Shown here: in pieces, positions 1 to 6,345 of the stretch
How positions within the stretch are numbered: the first letter of the stretch is position 1
Layout of the letters: each line of letters starts with the position of its first letter
Source of the DNA: Sinorhizobium sp.
Lineage (GTDB): Bacteria > Pseudomonadota > Alphaproteobacteria > Rhizobiales > Rhizobiaceae
DNA length: 12,999 nt
NCBI GenBank assembly: GCA_031178305.1
Contig: JAPSJG010000042.1
Span: 1-12,999, forward strand
Reading direction: 5' to 3'
Made by a program: the position numbers and the translations under genes
Notes under the pieces: generated by a model
Database searches by the model: none
Told to the model about the DNA's origin: nothing
The model's input: only the letters and a program-made list of their open reading frames with translations

Positions 1-2
1 TC

Positions 3-218
3 GCCCGCGGACTGCGGCGCGTCGAAGCCGGGGCGCAAGGCGAGCACAAGCTGGCGCGGGGATATATGCCGGTGACGACCCATTCGGCGCATTTCATCAC
101 CCATCCGGGCCTGGCGCGTGCGGTGGCGGATTATCTGGAGCAAGAACGCCGCGACGTGGAGGAGACCGGCGAATATCTTGCCGAGCACGGCCCGTTCCGC
201 AAAGGCGAGCGCCGGTGA
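3..218 (+). CDS. C-terminal part of a FemAB-like (DUF482/COG3146) N-acyltransferase, 5' end outside window
   Basis: The reading frame is open from the window edge to a TGA at 216-218, giving the last 71 residues of a larger protein. The segment GAQGEHKLARGYMPVTTHSA followed by HFITHPGL, and a tail rich in Glu and Arg (DYLEQERRDVEETGEYL), matches my recollection of the conserved C-terminus of the COG3146/DUF482 family. That family is annotated as a GNAT-superfamily or FemAB-like N-acyltransferase with an unproven substrate. No catalytic core is visible because most of the gene lies upstream of the window. It is followed after 47 bases by the HIT gene on the same strand, so the two may share a transcript. 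Family assignment is fairly good; biochemical function is unknown. Confidence 0.7.
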   Translation, partial: ARGLRRVEAGAQGEHKLARGYMPVTTHSAHFITHPGLARAVADYLEQERRDVEETGEYLAEHGPFRKGERR

Positions 219-265
219 GATAAACGACGCGGCGGCCCCGCGGCTAAACGACGAGAGGAAACCAC

Positions 266-685
266 ATGAGCGGCTACGACAGCAACAATATCTTCGCCAA
301 GATCCTGCGCGGCGAGATCCCCTCGCAGCGCGTCTACGAGGACGAGGCGACGGTGGCATTCATGGACGTCATGCCGCAGGCGGAAGGGCACGTCCTCGTG
401 ATGCCGAAGGCGCCGTCCCGCAACATCCTCGACGCGGATCCCGCCACCCTGCCCGCACTGATCGCGACGGTCCAGAAGGTCGCCGTTGCGGCGAAGGAGG
501 CGTTCGACGCCGACGGCGTCACGATCATCCAGTTCAACGAGGCACCGGCCGGCCAGTCCGTCTTCCACCTGCATTTCCACGTCATTCCACGCCGCGCGGG
601 CGTTCCGCTGAGGCCCCATTCCGGTCAGATGGAAGATGGCGACGTGCTGGCCGCGAATGCGGAGAAGATCCGGCGGGCGCTGTAA
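266..685 (+). CDS. HIT-family (histidine triad) nucleotide hydrolase, HINT-like
   Basis: This 139-residue protein has the length and layout of a single-domain histidine-triad protein. It opens with NIFAKILRGEIPSQRVYED, typical of HINT/HIT proteins, and carries GHVLVMPK at 41-48. The active-site triad HLHFHV lies at residues 101-106 (H101, H103, H105), with the preceding QSVFH segment. Family members hydrolyse nucleoside phosphoramidates or adenylated conjugates in the cytosol, usually as homodimers; the physiological substrate here cannot be read from sequence. The ATG at 266 is preceded by AGAGGA seven bases upstream. A longer overlapping frame from 118 is rejected because it lacks family similarity and overlaps the upstream gene. 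The gene converges on azlD, with only 32 bases between the stops and no strong terminator. Confidence 0.93.
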   Translation: MSGYDSNNIFAKILRGEIPSQRVYEDEATVAFMDVMPQAEGHVLVMPKAPSRNILDADPATLPALIATVQKVAVAAKEAFDADGVTIIQFNEAPAGQSVFHLHFHVIPRRAGVPLRPHSGQMEDGDVLAANAEKIRRAL

Positions 686-717
686 TCTACTGCCGTTGGT
701 ATAAGCTCCGGTGCCCT

Positions 718-1062
718 TCAGAACCCCAGCCACCATAGCCCGGCGGCCAGAACTGCGATCGCGGTCGCTATGCCGGCCGCCGGCTTCTGCCGGCCAAGGA
801 AAAAACCGAATGCCCCAAGAATGACCGCGGCCATCCGCAGCCACAGCGGCGATTGCGCGAGCACGCCGGTCGGATAGAGAATCAGCTTTGCGATCACGGC
901 GGCGACCAGAGCGGTCGCCACCGCCCTCACCCAGTTCAAGGCCTCCGAATCCTCGCGAAGCCGATTGCCGGCAATGACGCCCAGCCAGCGCCAGATGTCC
1001 GTCGCAAGCCAGCCGGCAACCGCGATGAAGACATAGGCCCACCACCCCTCCATCCAGCTCAC
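718..1062 (-). CDS. azlD: AzlD-family small subunit of a branched-chain amino-acid exporter
   Basis: This is a small hydrophobic protein of 114 residues with about four membrane segments (roughly 8-27, 45-66, 73-90 and 95-112). The middle RAVATALVAAVIAKLI segment is characteristic of AzlD. AzlD pairs with AzlC in the inner membrane to export branched-chain amino acids and analogues (LIV-E family); that role is inferred from the family and from the azlC neighbour. I chose the GTG at 1062: it overlaps the azlC TGA in a GTGA four-base overlap and has GGGAGG seven bases upstream. An in-frame ATG at 1053 is the alternative and removes three residues. A longer frame reaching 1236 overlaps azlC heavily, is arginine-rich at its start and is unlikely. 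It is translated after azlC and probably coupled to it. Confidence 0.85.
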   Translation of the reverse strand: MSWMEGWWAYVFIAVAGWLATDIWRWLGVIAGNRLREDSEALNWVRAVATALVAAVIAKLILYPTGVLAQSPLWLRMAAVILGAFGFFLGRQKPAAGIATAIAVLAAGLWWLGF

Positions 1063-1796
1063 TTTCTCGCCTCCCGCCGCAGGCGCCACAGGCGCTCGCC
1101 GAACCAGGCGACCGTTCCGCCGCCGACGCCCGCGAGCAGAATGTCGAATTCCGGAGCAAGCCAATAGCATAAGGGCCCCGCGACGAGTCCGGTGGCGAGC
1201 GCGACATAGATGACCGGATGGCGCGCCGAATGCCAAATCGAAGCGAGGAAATAGACGGGAGTCAGGAAGAACAGGCAGCCGGCGACAAGCGGCGGGAATT
1301 CCGCGACGAGGTGGTAGACGACCCCAACCACGAGCATATTGGCAGCGACCAGCGTTATGCCGAAGCCAGCGAAGAAGGTGGCGCGGTGGTTGCGGGGCAC
1401 GTCATGGACCCGCTCCATCGCGAAAACCCAGGCGGTGATCGCAATGAAATGCGACAACACCAGGAGCAGCCAGGTCGGCGTTTTCGGACCGCGCAGTTCC
1501 GGGACGAGCGCGGCAACCATCGGCATCAAGCGGACCGATGAAAGCGTGACCGCCAGGAAGGCCGTAGCGAGACTGGCGCCGCCGAGAATCGAACTAACGA
1601 GGATGACTTTCGCCGGCAGAGCCCAGACCGCCCCGGTCATGAAGACGACCTGCTCCGGAGGTATGCCGGCCTGGACGGTCAGCGCACAGAAGCCGACGAA
1701 GGACAGCATCAGGATCACTGCCGGAAGGCTGAAAATGCCCCTTGCTCCTTTAAGAAACCAGGCAAGGGATGACCGCTCGTCTTCAGCGTCTTCCAT
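1059..1796 (-). CDS. azlC: AzlC-family large subunit of a branched-chain amino-acid exporter
   Basis: This is a 245-residue polytopic membrane protein. After a short charged cytosolic start (MEDAEDERSS), hydrophobic stretches appear near residues 20-42, 48-62, 65-85, 107-127, 141-162, 167-187, 195-215 and 217-231. The pattern GIPPEQVVFMTGAVWALPAK followed by SSVRLMPM fits AzlC, whose family has a conserved Arg after this second segment. With AzlD it forms a predicted exporter of branched-chain amino acids. The start at 1796 is uncertain because no clean ribosome binding site precedes it; in-frame ATGs at 1817 and 1868 exist, but the latter lies inside the palindromic repeat and is unlikely. 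No Lrp/AsnC regulator gene sits beside the pair, unlike some azl operons. Family assignment is firm; substrate is inferred. Confidence 0.88.
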   Translation of the reverse strand: MEDAEDERSSLAWFLKGARGIFSLPAVILMLSFVGFCALTVQAGIPPEQVVFMTGAVWALPAKVILVSSILGGASLATAFLAVTLSSVRLMPMVAALVPELRGPKTPTWLLLVLSHFIAITAWVFAMERVHDVPRNHRATFFAGFGITLVAANMLVVGVVYHLVAEFPPLVAGCLFFLTPVYFLASIWHSARHPVIYVALATGLVAGPLCYWLAPEFDILLAGVGGGTVAWFGERLWRLRREARK

Positions 1797-1849
1797 GAGG
1801 GTACACGTCCCTGGCATTGTAGTTGCGACGGAGGCCTGGAATGGCAATC

Positions 1850-2024
1850 CCCTCTGCCTGCCGGGCATCTCCCCCGCCCGGGGGGAGATAGGACTGAAGC
1901 TCGCGCTTGCAGAAGGCAGCAGGTGTCAGAGCGTTTTGATCCGGGCAATGAACATTTGTTGTGCGGGAGTTCGCCACTTGCCGATCTCCCCCCTTGTGGG
2001 GGAGATGCCCGGCAGGGCAGAGGG
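1850..2024. repeat. RIME-like intergenic element with two inverted palindromic units
   Basis: The stretch 1797-2141 holds no gene and is mostly this element. Its left arm (1850-1890) and right arm (1983-2024) are near-perfect reverse complements about 41 bases long. Each arm carries a hairpin: ATCTCCCCC with GGGGGAGAT at 1867-1889 and 1984-2006. Each also has the tail GCCCGGCAGG(G)CAGAGGG. The 92 bases between the arms look unique. The C5/G5 hairpin plus GCCGGCAG tail is the pattern I recall for RIME1, the Rhizobium-specific intergenic mosaic element described as having two large palindromes. The spacing is longer here than the roughly 108 bases I recall for RIME1, so the name is by resemblance. 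It separates clpA from azlC and could fold at the RNA level. Confidence 0.8.
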
Positions 2025-2095
2025 AGTAAACCGGAACTGTAGAACTCGAGTGCGCCGCATTGAGCGGAACTCCGCGACACACCTCAAGTAGACAA

Positions 2096-2118
2096 TGCCG
2101 GATTGAGCCATTCCGGCA
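2096..2118 (-). terminator. Weak hairpin downstream of clpA
   Basis: TGCCGGA (2096-2102) pairs with TCCGGCA (2112-2118) around a nine-base loop, beginning 24 bases after the clpA stop on the minus strand. The bases that follow (TTGTCTACTTG) are only mildly T-rich, so this is a weak candidate for the end of the clpS-clpA transcript; the RIME-like hairpins further on are an alternative barrier. Confidence 0.35.
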
Positions 2119-2141
2119 CCGCCTGCACAGTTGAGATCACG

Positions 2142-4637
2142 CTACTTCTTGCGCGGCACTTTCGGAACCGTTCGTCCCTTGAGCGGAGCCGCATCCGAAG
2201 AGCCGGACTTGGACGCCGCTTTCTTCGGCTTTGCTTTCGGGTCCGCGTCGGCAGCGACGGTTTCCCTTTCCCCCGTCTTCTTCGCTTTTGAGCCCTTGGA
2301 AGGCCGTGACACCTCCGCCTTCGGCTTGATCGGCGCCGTCTCCGGCACGGCCTCGAGGATCAGCCCCTTGCTGCCGTCTTCCTTGATACCGATCGTCACC
2401 TTGACGACGCCGCCCTTCTTGAGCTTGCCGAACAGGATTTCATCCGCAAGCGGCTTCTTGATGTTCTCCTGAATGACACGCGCCAGCGGACGCGCGCCCA
2501 TCTTTTCGTCGTAGCCCTTCTCGGCCAGCCAGGCGACGGCCTCCGACGCGAGGTCGAAGGTGACATTGCGCTCGGCGAGCTGGGTTTCGAGCTGCATGAC
2601 GAACTTCTGCACCACCTGGTGGATGACCGGCGTCGGCAGCGAGTTGAACGGGATCACCGCGTCGAGACGGTTGCGGAATTCCGGCGTGAACAGGCGGTTC
2701 AGCGCCTCGATATCCTCGCCTGTCCGTTTGGTCGATCCGAAGCCGATTGCTGGCTTGGCCATATCCGAGGCACCAGCATTCGTCGTCATGATCAGGATGA
2801 CGTTGCGGAAGTCGATCCTCTTGCCGTTATGGTCGGTCAGCGAACCATGGTCCATGACCTGCAGCAGGATGTTGAACAGGTCCGGATGCGCCTTCTCGAT
2901 CTCGTCGAGCAGCAGCACGCAGTGCGGATGCTGGTCGACGCCGTCGGTCAGAAGGCCGCCCTGGTCGAAGCCGACATAGCCGGGCGGTGCGCCAAGCAGC
3001 CTGGAAACCGTATGCCGCTCCATATATTCTGACATGTCGAAACGCAGCAGCTCTACGCCGAGCGACACCGCCAGTTGCTTGGCCACCTCGGTCTTGCCGA
3101 CGCCGGTCGGGCCGGAGAAGACATAGCAGCCGATGGGCTTGTTGGGCTCGCGCAGGCCGGCGCGGGCAAGTTTGATCGACGAGGCGAGCGCCTCGATCGC
3201 CAGATCCTGACCATAAACCACCGACCGCAGTTCCTTCTCCAGATTAGCGAGAACCGCCTCGTCATCTTTGGAAACGGTCTTCGGCGGAATGCGCGCCATG
3301 GTGGCGATGGTCGCTTCGATCTCCCTCTCGGTGATCAGCTTGCGGCGCTTGCTTACGGGAAGCAGCATCTGGGCCGCGCCCGACTCGTCGATGACATCGA
3401 TCGCCTTGTCAGGAAGCTTCCGGTCGTTGATGTAGCGGGCGGAAAGCTCGACGGCAGCCCGAATTGCCTCGTTCGAATATTTGAGATTGTGATAACCCTC
3501 GAAATAGGGTTTCAGCCCTTTCATGATCTCGATCGTGTCGGCGATCGTCGGCTCGTTGACGTCGATCTTCTGGAAACGACGGACGAGCGCCCGGTCCTTC
3601 TCGAAGAACTGGCGATATTCCTTGTAGGTCGTCGATCCGATGCAGCGAATCGCGCCCGTGGAGAGCGCCGGCTTCAGGAGGTTCGACGCATCCATCGCGC
3701 CGCCGGACGTTGCACCGGCGCCGATGACGGTATGGATCTCGTCGATGAAGAGGACGGCTCCGGGATAATCCTCGAGTTCCTTGACCACCTGCTTCAGCCG
3801 CTCCTCGAAATCGCCGCGGTAGCGCGTCCCGGCGAGCAGCGTTCCCATGTCCAGCGCAAAGATCGTCGCGTCCTGAAGCGCCTCCGGCACTTGTTTCTCG
3901 ACAATGCGCTTTGCAAGCCCTTCGGCAATCGCCGTCTTGCCGACGCCCGGGTCGCCGACATAGAGCGGATTGTTCTTCGACCTGCGGCAAAGCACCTGGA
4001 TCGTTCGGTTGACCTCGGCCTGACGGCCGATCAACGGGTCGATCTTGCCCGACTTCGCCTTTTCATTGAGGTTCACGCAGTAAGCGGTAAGCGCATCCTG
4101 CTGCTTCTTCGGACCGGCTTCCTCGCTCTCGCGCGATGGCTTCTGCTCGGAATCCTGATCCTCGGCACCGCGGACCGGTCGCGACTCCGAACTGCCCGGT
4201 CGCTTGCCGATGCCGTGCGAGATGAAATTGACCGCATCGTAGCGCGTCATCTCCTGCTCCTGCAGGAAATAGGCCGCATGGCTCTCGCGCTCGGCGAAGA
4301 TCGCAACGAGGACGTTGGCGCCCGTCACTTCTTCGCGGCCGGACGATTGCACGTGAATGACGGCACGCTGGATTACGCGCTGAAAGCCGGCGGTCGGCTT
4401 CGAATCCTCGTCATAACCGGTCACCAGGTTCGACAATTCATTGTCGACATAATCGGTAACGGTCTTGCGAAGCGTTTCGAGATTAACATTGCAGGCGCCC
4501 ATCACAGCCGCCGCATCGGGATCATCGATCAATGCCAGCAGCAGGTGCTCGAGCGTCGCATATTCGTGATGGCGCTCGTTGGCAAAAGTCAGTGCCTGAT
4601 GCAGCGCCTTTTCGAGGCTGGGCGAAAATGTTGGCAC
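2142..4637 (-). CDS. clpA: ATP-dependent Clp protease ATP-binding subunit ClpA
   Basis: ClpA is the AAA+ hexamer that unfolds substrates and threads them into ClpP. The 831 residues run as follows: Clp N-domain (about 1-145), charged linker (145-185), first AAA+ module with Walker A GDPGVGKT (228-235) and Walker B VLFIDE (295-300), then a second module with GPTGVGKT (509-516) and LLLDE (575-579). The IGFG loop at 631-634 sits where ClpA docks on ClpP. A Lys/Ala/Pro-rich tail of about 60 residues (770-831) has no counterpart in E. coli ClpA (758 residues). Translation starts at a GTG; the canonical MPTFSPSLEKAL start and a GAGGA site overlapping the clpS TGA support it. Only nine bases separate it from clpS, so the two genes are coupled. 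clpP is not in the window. Confidence 0.97.
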   Translation of the reverse strand: MPTFSPSLEKALHQALTFANERHHEYATLEHLLLALIDDPDAAAVMGACNVNLETLRKTVTDYVDNELSNLVTGYDEDSKPTAGFQRVIQRAVIHVQSSGREEVTGANVLVAIFAERESHAAYFLQEQEMTRYDAVNFISHGIGKRPGSSESRPVRGAEDQDSEQKPSRESEEAGPKKQQDALTAYCVNLNEKAKSGKIDPLIGRQAEVNRTIQVLCRRSKNNPLYVGDPGVGKTAIAEGLAKRIVEKQVPEALQDATIFALDMGTLLAGTRYRGDFEERLKQVVKELEDYPGAVLFIDEIHTVIGAGATSGGAMDASNLLKPALSTGAIRCIGSTTYKEYRQFFEKDRALVRRFQKIDVNEPTIADTIEIMKGLKPYFEGYHNLKYSNEAIRAAVELSARYINDRKLPDKAIDVIDESGAAQMLLPVSKRRKLITEREIEATIATMARIPPKTVSKDDEAVLANLEKELRSVVYGQDLAIEALASSIKLARAGLREPNKPIGCYVFSGPTGVGKTEVAKQLAVSLGVELLRFDMSEYMERHTVSRLLGAPPGYVGFDQGGLLTDGVDQHPHCVLLLDEIEKAHPDLFNILLQVMDHGSLTDHNGKRIDFRNVILIMTTNAGASDMAKPAIGFGSTKRTGEDIEALNRLFTPEFRNRLDAVIPFNSLPTPVIHQVVQKFVMQLETQLAERNVTFDLASEAVAWLAEKGYDEKMGARPLARVIQENIKKPLADEILFGKLKKGGVVKVTIGIKEDGSKGLILEAVPETAPIKPKAEVSRPSKGSKAKKTGERETVAADADPKAKPKKAASKSGSSDAAPLKGRTVPKVPRKK

Positions 4638-4646
4638 GTTAAATCC

Positions 4647-5000
4647 TCATTTCTTTTCCATGACGCATTGCAACGGATGCTGATGCTGCCTGGCGAAATC
4701 CATCACCTGCGTCACCTTGGTTTCGGCGATCTCGTAGGTGAAGACGCCGCATTCTCCAACGCCGTGGTTGTGGACATGAAGCATGATGCGTGTTGCCTCT
4801 TCCCGGTCCTTCTGGAAAAAGCGCTCCAGAATATGGACGACGAATTCCATCGGCGTGTAATCGTCATTCAAAAGCAGAACGCGGTACAAACTCGGCTTCT
4901 TGGTCTTCTGCTTGGTGCGCGTAATGACGGAGGTGCCACGGCTCGGCCCGCCTCCGTTTCCTTCGCTTCCCTTCTGCATCCGGACCGGCATGGCGATCAT
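4647..5000 (-). CDS. clpS: ClpS, N-degron adaptor of ClpAP
   Basis: ClpS binds the N-domain of ClpA and delivers proteins with destabilising N-terminal residues. From the chosen start the protein has 117 residues: a disordered Gly/Lys-rich lead (1-36), then the ClpS fold beginning SLYRVLLLNDDYTPMEFV. The N-degron pocket residues are visible as N45-D46-D47, M51 and H77 in LHVHNHG, followed by CGVFTYEIAETKV. The clpS1 type, sitting just before clpA, fits the alphaproteobacterial pattern. The start is ambiguous: ATG at 5000 gives the usual MIAMPVRMQKGS start with GAGGG eleven bases away; an in-frame GTG at 5018 with GAGG four bases upstream would add six residues; an ATG at 4991 would remove three. 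Product assignment is secure. Confidence 0.95.
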   Translation of the reverse strand: MIAMPVRMQKGSEGNGGGPSRGTSVITRTKQKTKKPSLYRVLLLNDDYTPMEFVVHILERFFQKDREEATRIMLHVHNHGVGECGVFTYEIAETKVTQVMDFARQHQHPLQCVMEKK

Positions 5001-5058
5001 TCTATTCCATTCCCTCACCGGCCTCGCCCATCAACATGACTGGGGCCTGCTTGCCTTT

Positions 5059-5087
5059 TATCTAATGGTTCGTTCTTGGATTTTAAG
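5059..5087 (-). promoter_or_regulatory. Candidate promoter for clpS-clpA
   Basis: On the minus strand CTTAAA (5082-5087) and TAGATA (5059-5064) are separated by exactly 17 bases, close to the rhizobial CTTGAC-N17-CTATAT pattern. Transcription would begin near 5052, giving a leader of about 50 bases before clpS. No heat-shock (sigma-32) type element was evident by eye. Confidence 0.35.
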
Positions 5088-5193
5088 GCCGACGCGACGC
5101 ACTGCAATCATATTCGCAAGGCGAAGCACAAGATTGATGAAAATTCTGCCGCTCCGCCGGACTACCATGTCACCGTAGCGGAAATCAAAAACC

Positions 5194-5228
5194 AAAAGGC
5201 CGGCCGCGGCGCCCGCGACCGGCCTTTT
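5194..5228 (-). terminator. Strong rho-independent terminator of the phasin gene
   Basis: AAAAGGCCGG (5194-5203) pairs perfectly with CCGGCCTTTT (5219-5228), and the stem continues as CGCGG/CCGCG after one mismatch, closing a three-base loop. Read on the minus strand it lies 23 bases after the phasin stop and is followed by a T-rich run (GGTTTTTGATTT). It insulates the clpS promoter from phasin transcription. The A-rich arm could also work on the plus strand, but no plus-strand gene feeds it. Confidence 0.85.
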
Positions 5229-5251
5229 CTGAGATGGCGATCGTCCCGTGG

Positions 5252-5605
5252 TCAGGCGGCAGCGGCAGACTTGACCTGAGCGGCAGCCTTTGCAACCGGA
5301 GCCTCGTAGGGCTTGTAAGCATCCTTGGCGAGGTCGGCATACATCTCACCAATCTTCGTCGCCTCGCTGACGAAATTTTCATAGCTCGACTTCAGGTAAT
5401 TCGTCTGAAGTTCGAAGGCGGCCTCGAGGCTCTTGGCGTTGGAGAGCTTTTCGATATGCGCAACTCCATCTTCGAAGCTCTTCTTCGAATAGTCCGCGGC
5501 TTCGGTAGCGATGGCTTGAAAACCCTTGGTCAGAGCGGAGTAGCTTTTTACAGCCACATCCATCGCTTCCTTGCTCTTCTTGTTTGCGTCGTCGAAGTTA
5601 AACAT
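5252..5605 (-). CDS. phaP: Phasin, polyhydroxyalkanoate granule-associated protein
   Basis: This is a small 117-residue, mostly alpha-helical protein without cysteine. It begins MFNFDDANKKSKEAMDVAVK and continues with heptad-like helices (YSALTKGFQAIATEAADYSK, then NAKSLEAAFELQTNYLKSSY) and an Ala/Lys/Pro-rich end (EAPVAKAAAQVKSAAAA). This matches the phasin_2 family, which coats poly-3-hydroxybutyrate granules and controls their size and number. The gene resembles one of the two Sinorhizobium phasins, though which one I infer only from gene order. The start at 5605 has AAGGAG nine bases upstream; an in-frame extension to 5665 runs through the promoter and is rejected. It has its own promoter and terminator, so it is monocistronic. 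The strong Shine-Dalgarno and terminator suggest high expression. Confidence 0.92.
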   Translation of the reverse strand: MFNFDDANKKSKEAMDVAVKSYSALTKGFQAIATEAADYSKKSFEDGVAHIEKLSNAKSLEAAFELQTNYLKSSYENFVSEATKIGEMYADLAKDAYKPYEAPVAKAAAQVKSAAAA

Positions 5606-5645
5606 CGGGGCGTCTCCTTTTCGTGTGGGGGCAGAGTGCGGGGAA

Positions 5646-5674
5646 AGTCTATGTGCGACGCACAAAAAGTCAAG
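5646..5674 (-). promoter_or_regulatory. Phasin promoter
   Basis: On the minus strand CTTGAC (5669-5674) is followed after exactly 17 bases by TAGACT (5646-5651), a good match to the rhizobial housekeeping promoter. Transcription would start near 5639, leaving a leader of roughly 34 bases that contains the AAGGAG site. The 17-base spacer is largely occupied by a perfect palindrome, listed separately. Confidence 0.6.
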
Positions 5675-5692
5675 GTAAGTGTGCGCTGCAAT
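5652..5692. promoter_or_regulatory. Candidate operator pair at the phasin promoter
   Basis: TGTGCGACGCACA (5652-5664) is a perfect 13-base palindrome directly abutting the -10 box inside the spacer. A related imperfect copy, TGTGCGCTGCAAT (5680-5692), lies just upstream of the -35; in the same orientation 9 of 13 positions match. The centres are 28 bases apart. A repressor here would block RNA polymerase. Phasin genes in other alphaproteobacteria are repressed by PhaR, which I recall as binding TGC-rich sites, making PhaR/AniA the leading but unproven candidate. Confidence 0.5.
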
Positions 5693-5775
5693 AAGAACTA
5701 TTCCTGCAAAGCGTGACGAATGGCCCTCGTTCTCAGCGGCTTTCTTCGTGAAGCGGCATGAAAGTATGACTTTAC

Positions 5776-5808
5776 GAAGAAAAGCCCGGCCTGATTGCTC
5801 AGACCGGG
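5776..5808 (-). terminator. Rho-independent terminator serving the DUF3126 transcript
   Basis: CCCGGCCTGA (5785-5794) pairs with TCAGACCGGG (5799-5808) with one mismatch around the loop TTGC. On the minus strand it is followed by CTTTTCTT (5777-5784), the T-tract expected of an intrinsic terminator. It lies about 150 bases past the DUF3126 stop, after the compound repeat, and upstream of the phasin promoter. The rest of 5693-5775 shows nothing I can name. Confidence 0.65.
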
Positions 5809-5872
5809 TACCATTGAAAATCGGAAATTTTGCGGCCGCATGCTCAGAATGACACGGTTCGCTTCCCGATTT

Positions 5873-5952
5873 AGCACGGGATCAGGAAAAGTGTGTGCGG
5901 TTTTCCGCCCGGATCCCGCGCTATGATTTAGGTCGATCCGACCTAAAATCAT
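5873..5952. repeat. Compound intergenic palindromic repeat (two adjacent hairpins)
   Basis: The gene-free stretch 5606-5958 contains this element next to the terminator and phasin promoter. The first unit (5873-5922) pairs AGCACGGGATC with GATCCCGCGCT (one mismatch), with an inner GGAAAA/TTTTCC stem around GTGTGTGCGG. The second (5923-5952) pairs ATGATTTAGGTCG with CGACCTAAAATCAT around ATC, with a single bulged base, and ends six bases after the DUF3126 stop. Both motifs resemble short palindromes I recall as common between genes in Rhizobium and Sinorhizobium. Function, if any, is likely at the RNA level (3' end protection). Confidence 0.65.
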
Positions 5953-5958
5953 GGTGAT

Positions 5959-6162
5959 CTAGAGATCGATATCCAGGATCGCCATCGAGAAATTGTAGGA
6001 AAGCTCGCCATCCTCCTCATCGCGGAAAACCACGCCGAGAAATTCGTCTCCAAGGTAAACTTCGGCGGATTCATCCTTTTTGGGGCGAGCCTTGACGACC
6101 ATCGACTGGTTGAAGGTGCGCTTGAAATAAGCCTCAAGCTTGCGGATCTCTTCGGGCTTCAA
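5959..6162 (-). CDS. DUF3126 family small conserved protein (TTG start)
   Basis: The product is a 67-residue acidic protein, LKPEEIRKLEAYFKRTFNQS at its start (first residue read as Met), continuing through KARPKKDESAEVYLGDEFLG and FRDEEDGELSYNFSMAILD. This matches DUF3126, a short family I know only from alphaproteobacteria and of unknown function. The start is a TTG at 6162 with GGAG seven bases upstream, which reproduces the family's usual N-terminus. An ATG at 6228 would add 22 residues rich in Arg, Ala and His that do not look like the family, so I reject it. The gene is transcribed toward the phasin gene but separated from it by a terminator, and follows cysE after 281 bases containing two hairpins. 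No catalytic or metal-binding motif is evident. Confidence 0.85.
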   Translation of the reverse strand: MKPEEIRKLEAYFKRTFNQSMVVKARPKKDESAEVYLGDEFLGVVFRDEEDGELSYNFSMAILDIDL

Positions 6163-6345
6163 ATCTATTCTCCGTAGCCGTTGATTTGCGGCGCTTCTCG
6201 CATGCGACATCACCAGGTGTAAACCCACTCCGGCGCTGGCCGCCTGTGGAGATGCCGGACCCCGGCCGCAAAAGGTTGAAAGCGCGAGACTTTTTCTCCA
6301 GCGATAATCGGAGGAGGAGCGCGCTGCTTTGCGGCCGTGCCTAGC

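Noticed and set aside
131..1207. A 358-residue minus-strand frame over the HIT and azlD regions
   Set aside because: It overlaps the HIT gene in antisense and azlC/azlD out of frame. It is Arg/Ser/Gly-rich with no family features.
1339..2091. A 250-residue plus-strand frame across azlC and the repeat element
   Set aside because: It is antisense to azlC and runs through the RIME-like palindromes. There is no ribosome site or domain.
3075..5039. A 654-residue open frame on the plus strand across clpA and clpS
   Set aside because: It is exactly antisense to two secure genes in a GC-rich genome. Its translation is low complexity in Arg, Leu and Asp, with no recognisable domain.
5698..5952. An 84-residue minus-strand frame between phasin and DUF3126
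   Set aside because: It consists of the two palindromic repeats and the terminator read as codons. It has no family similarity.
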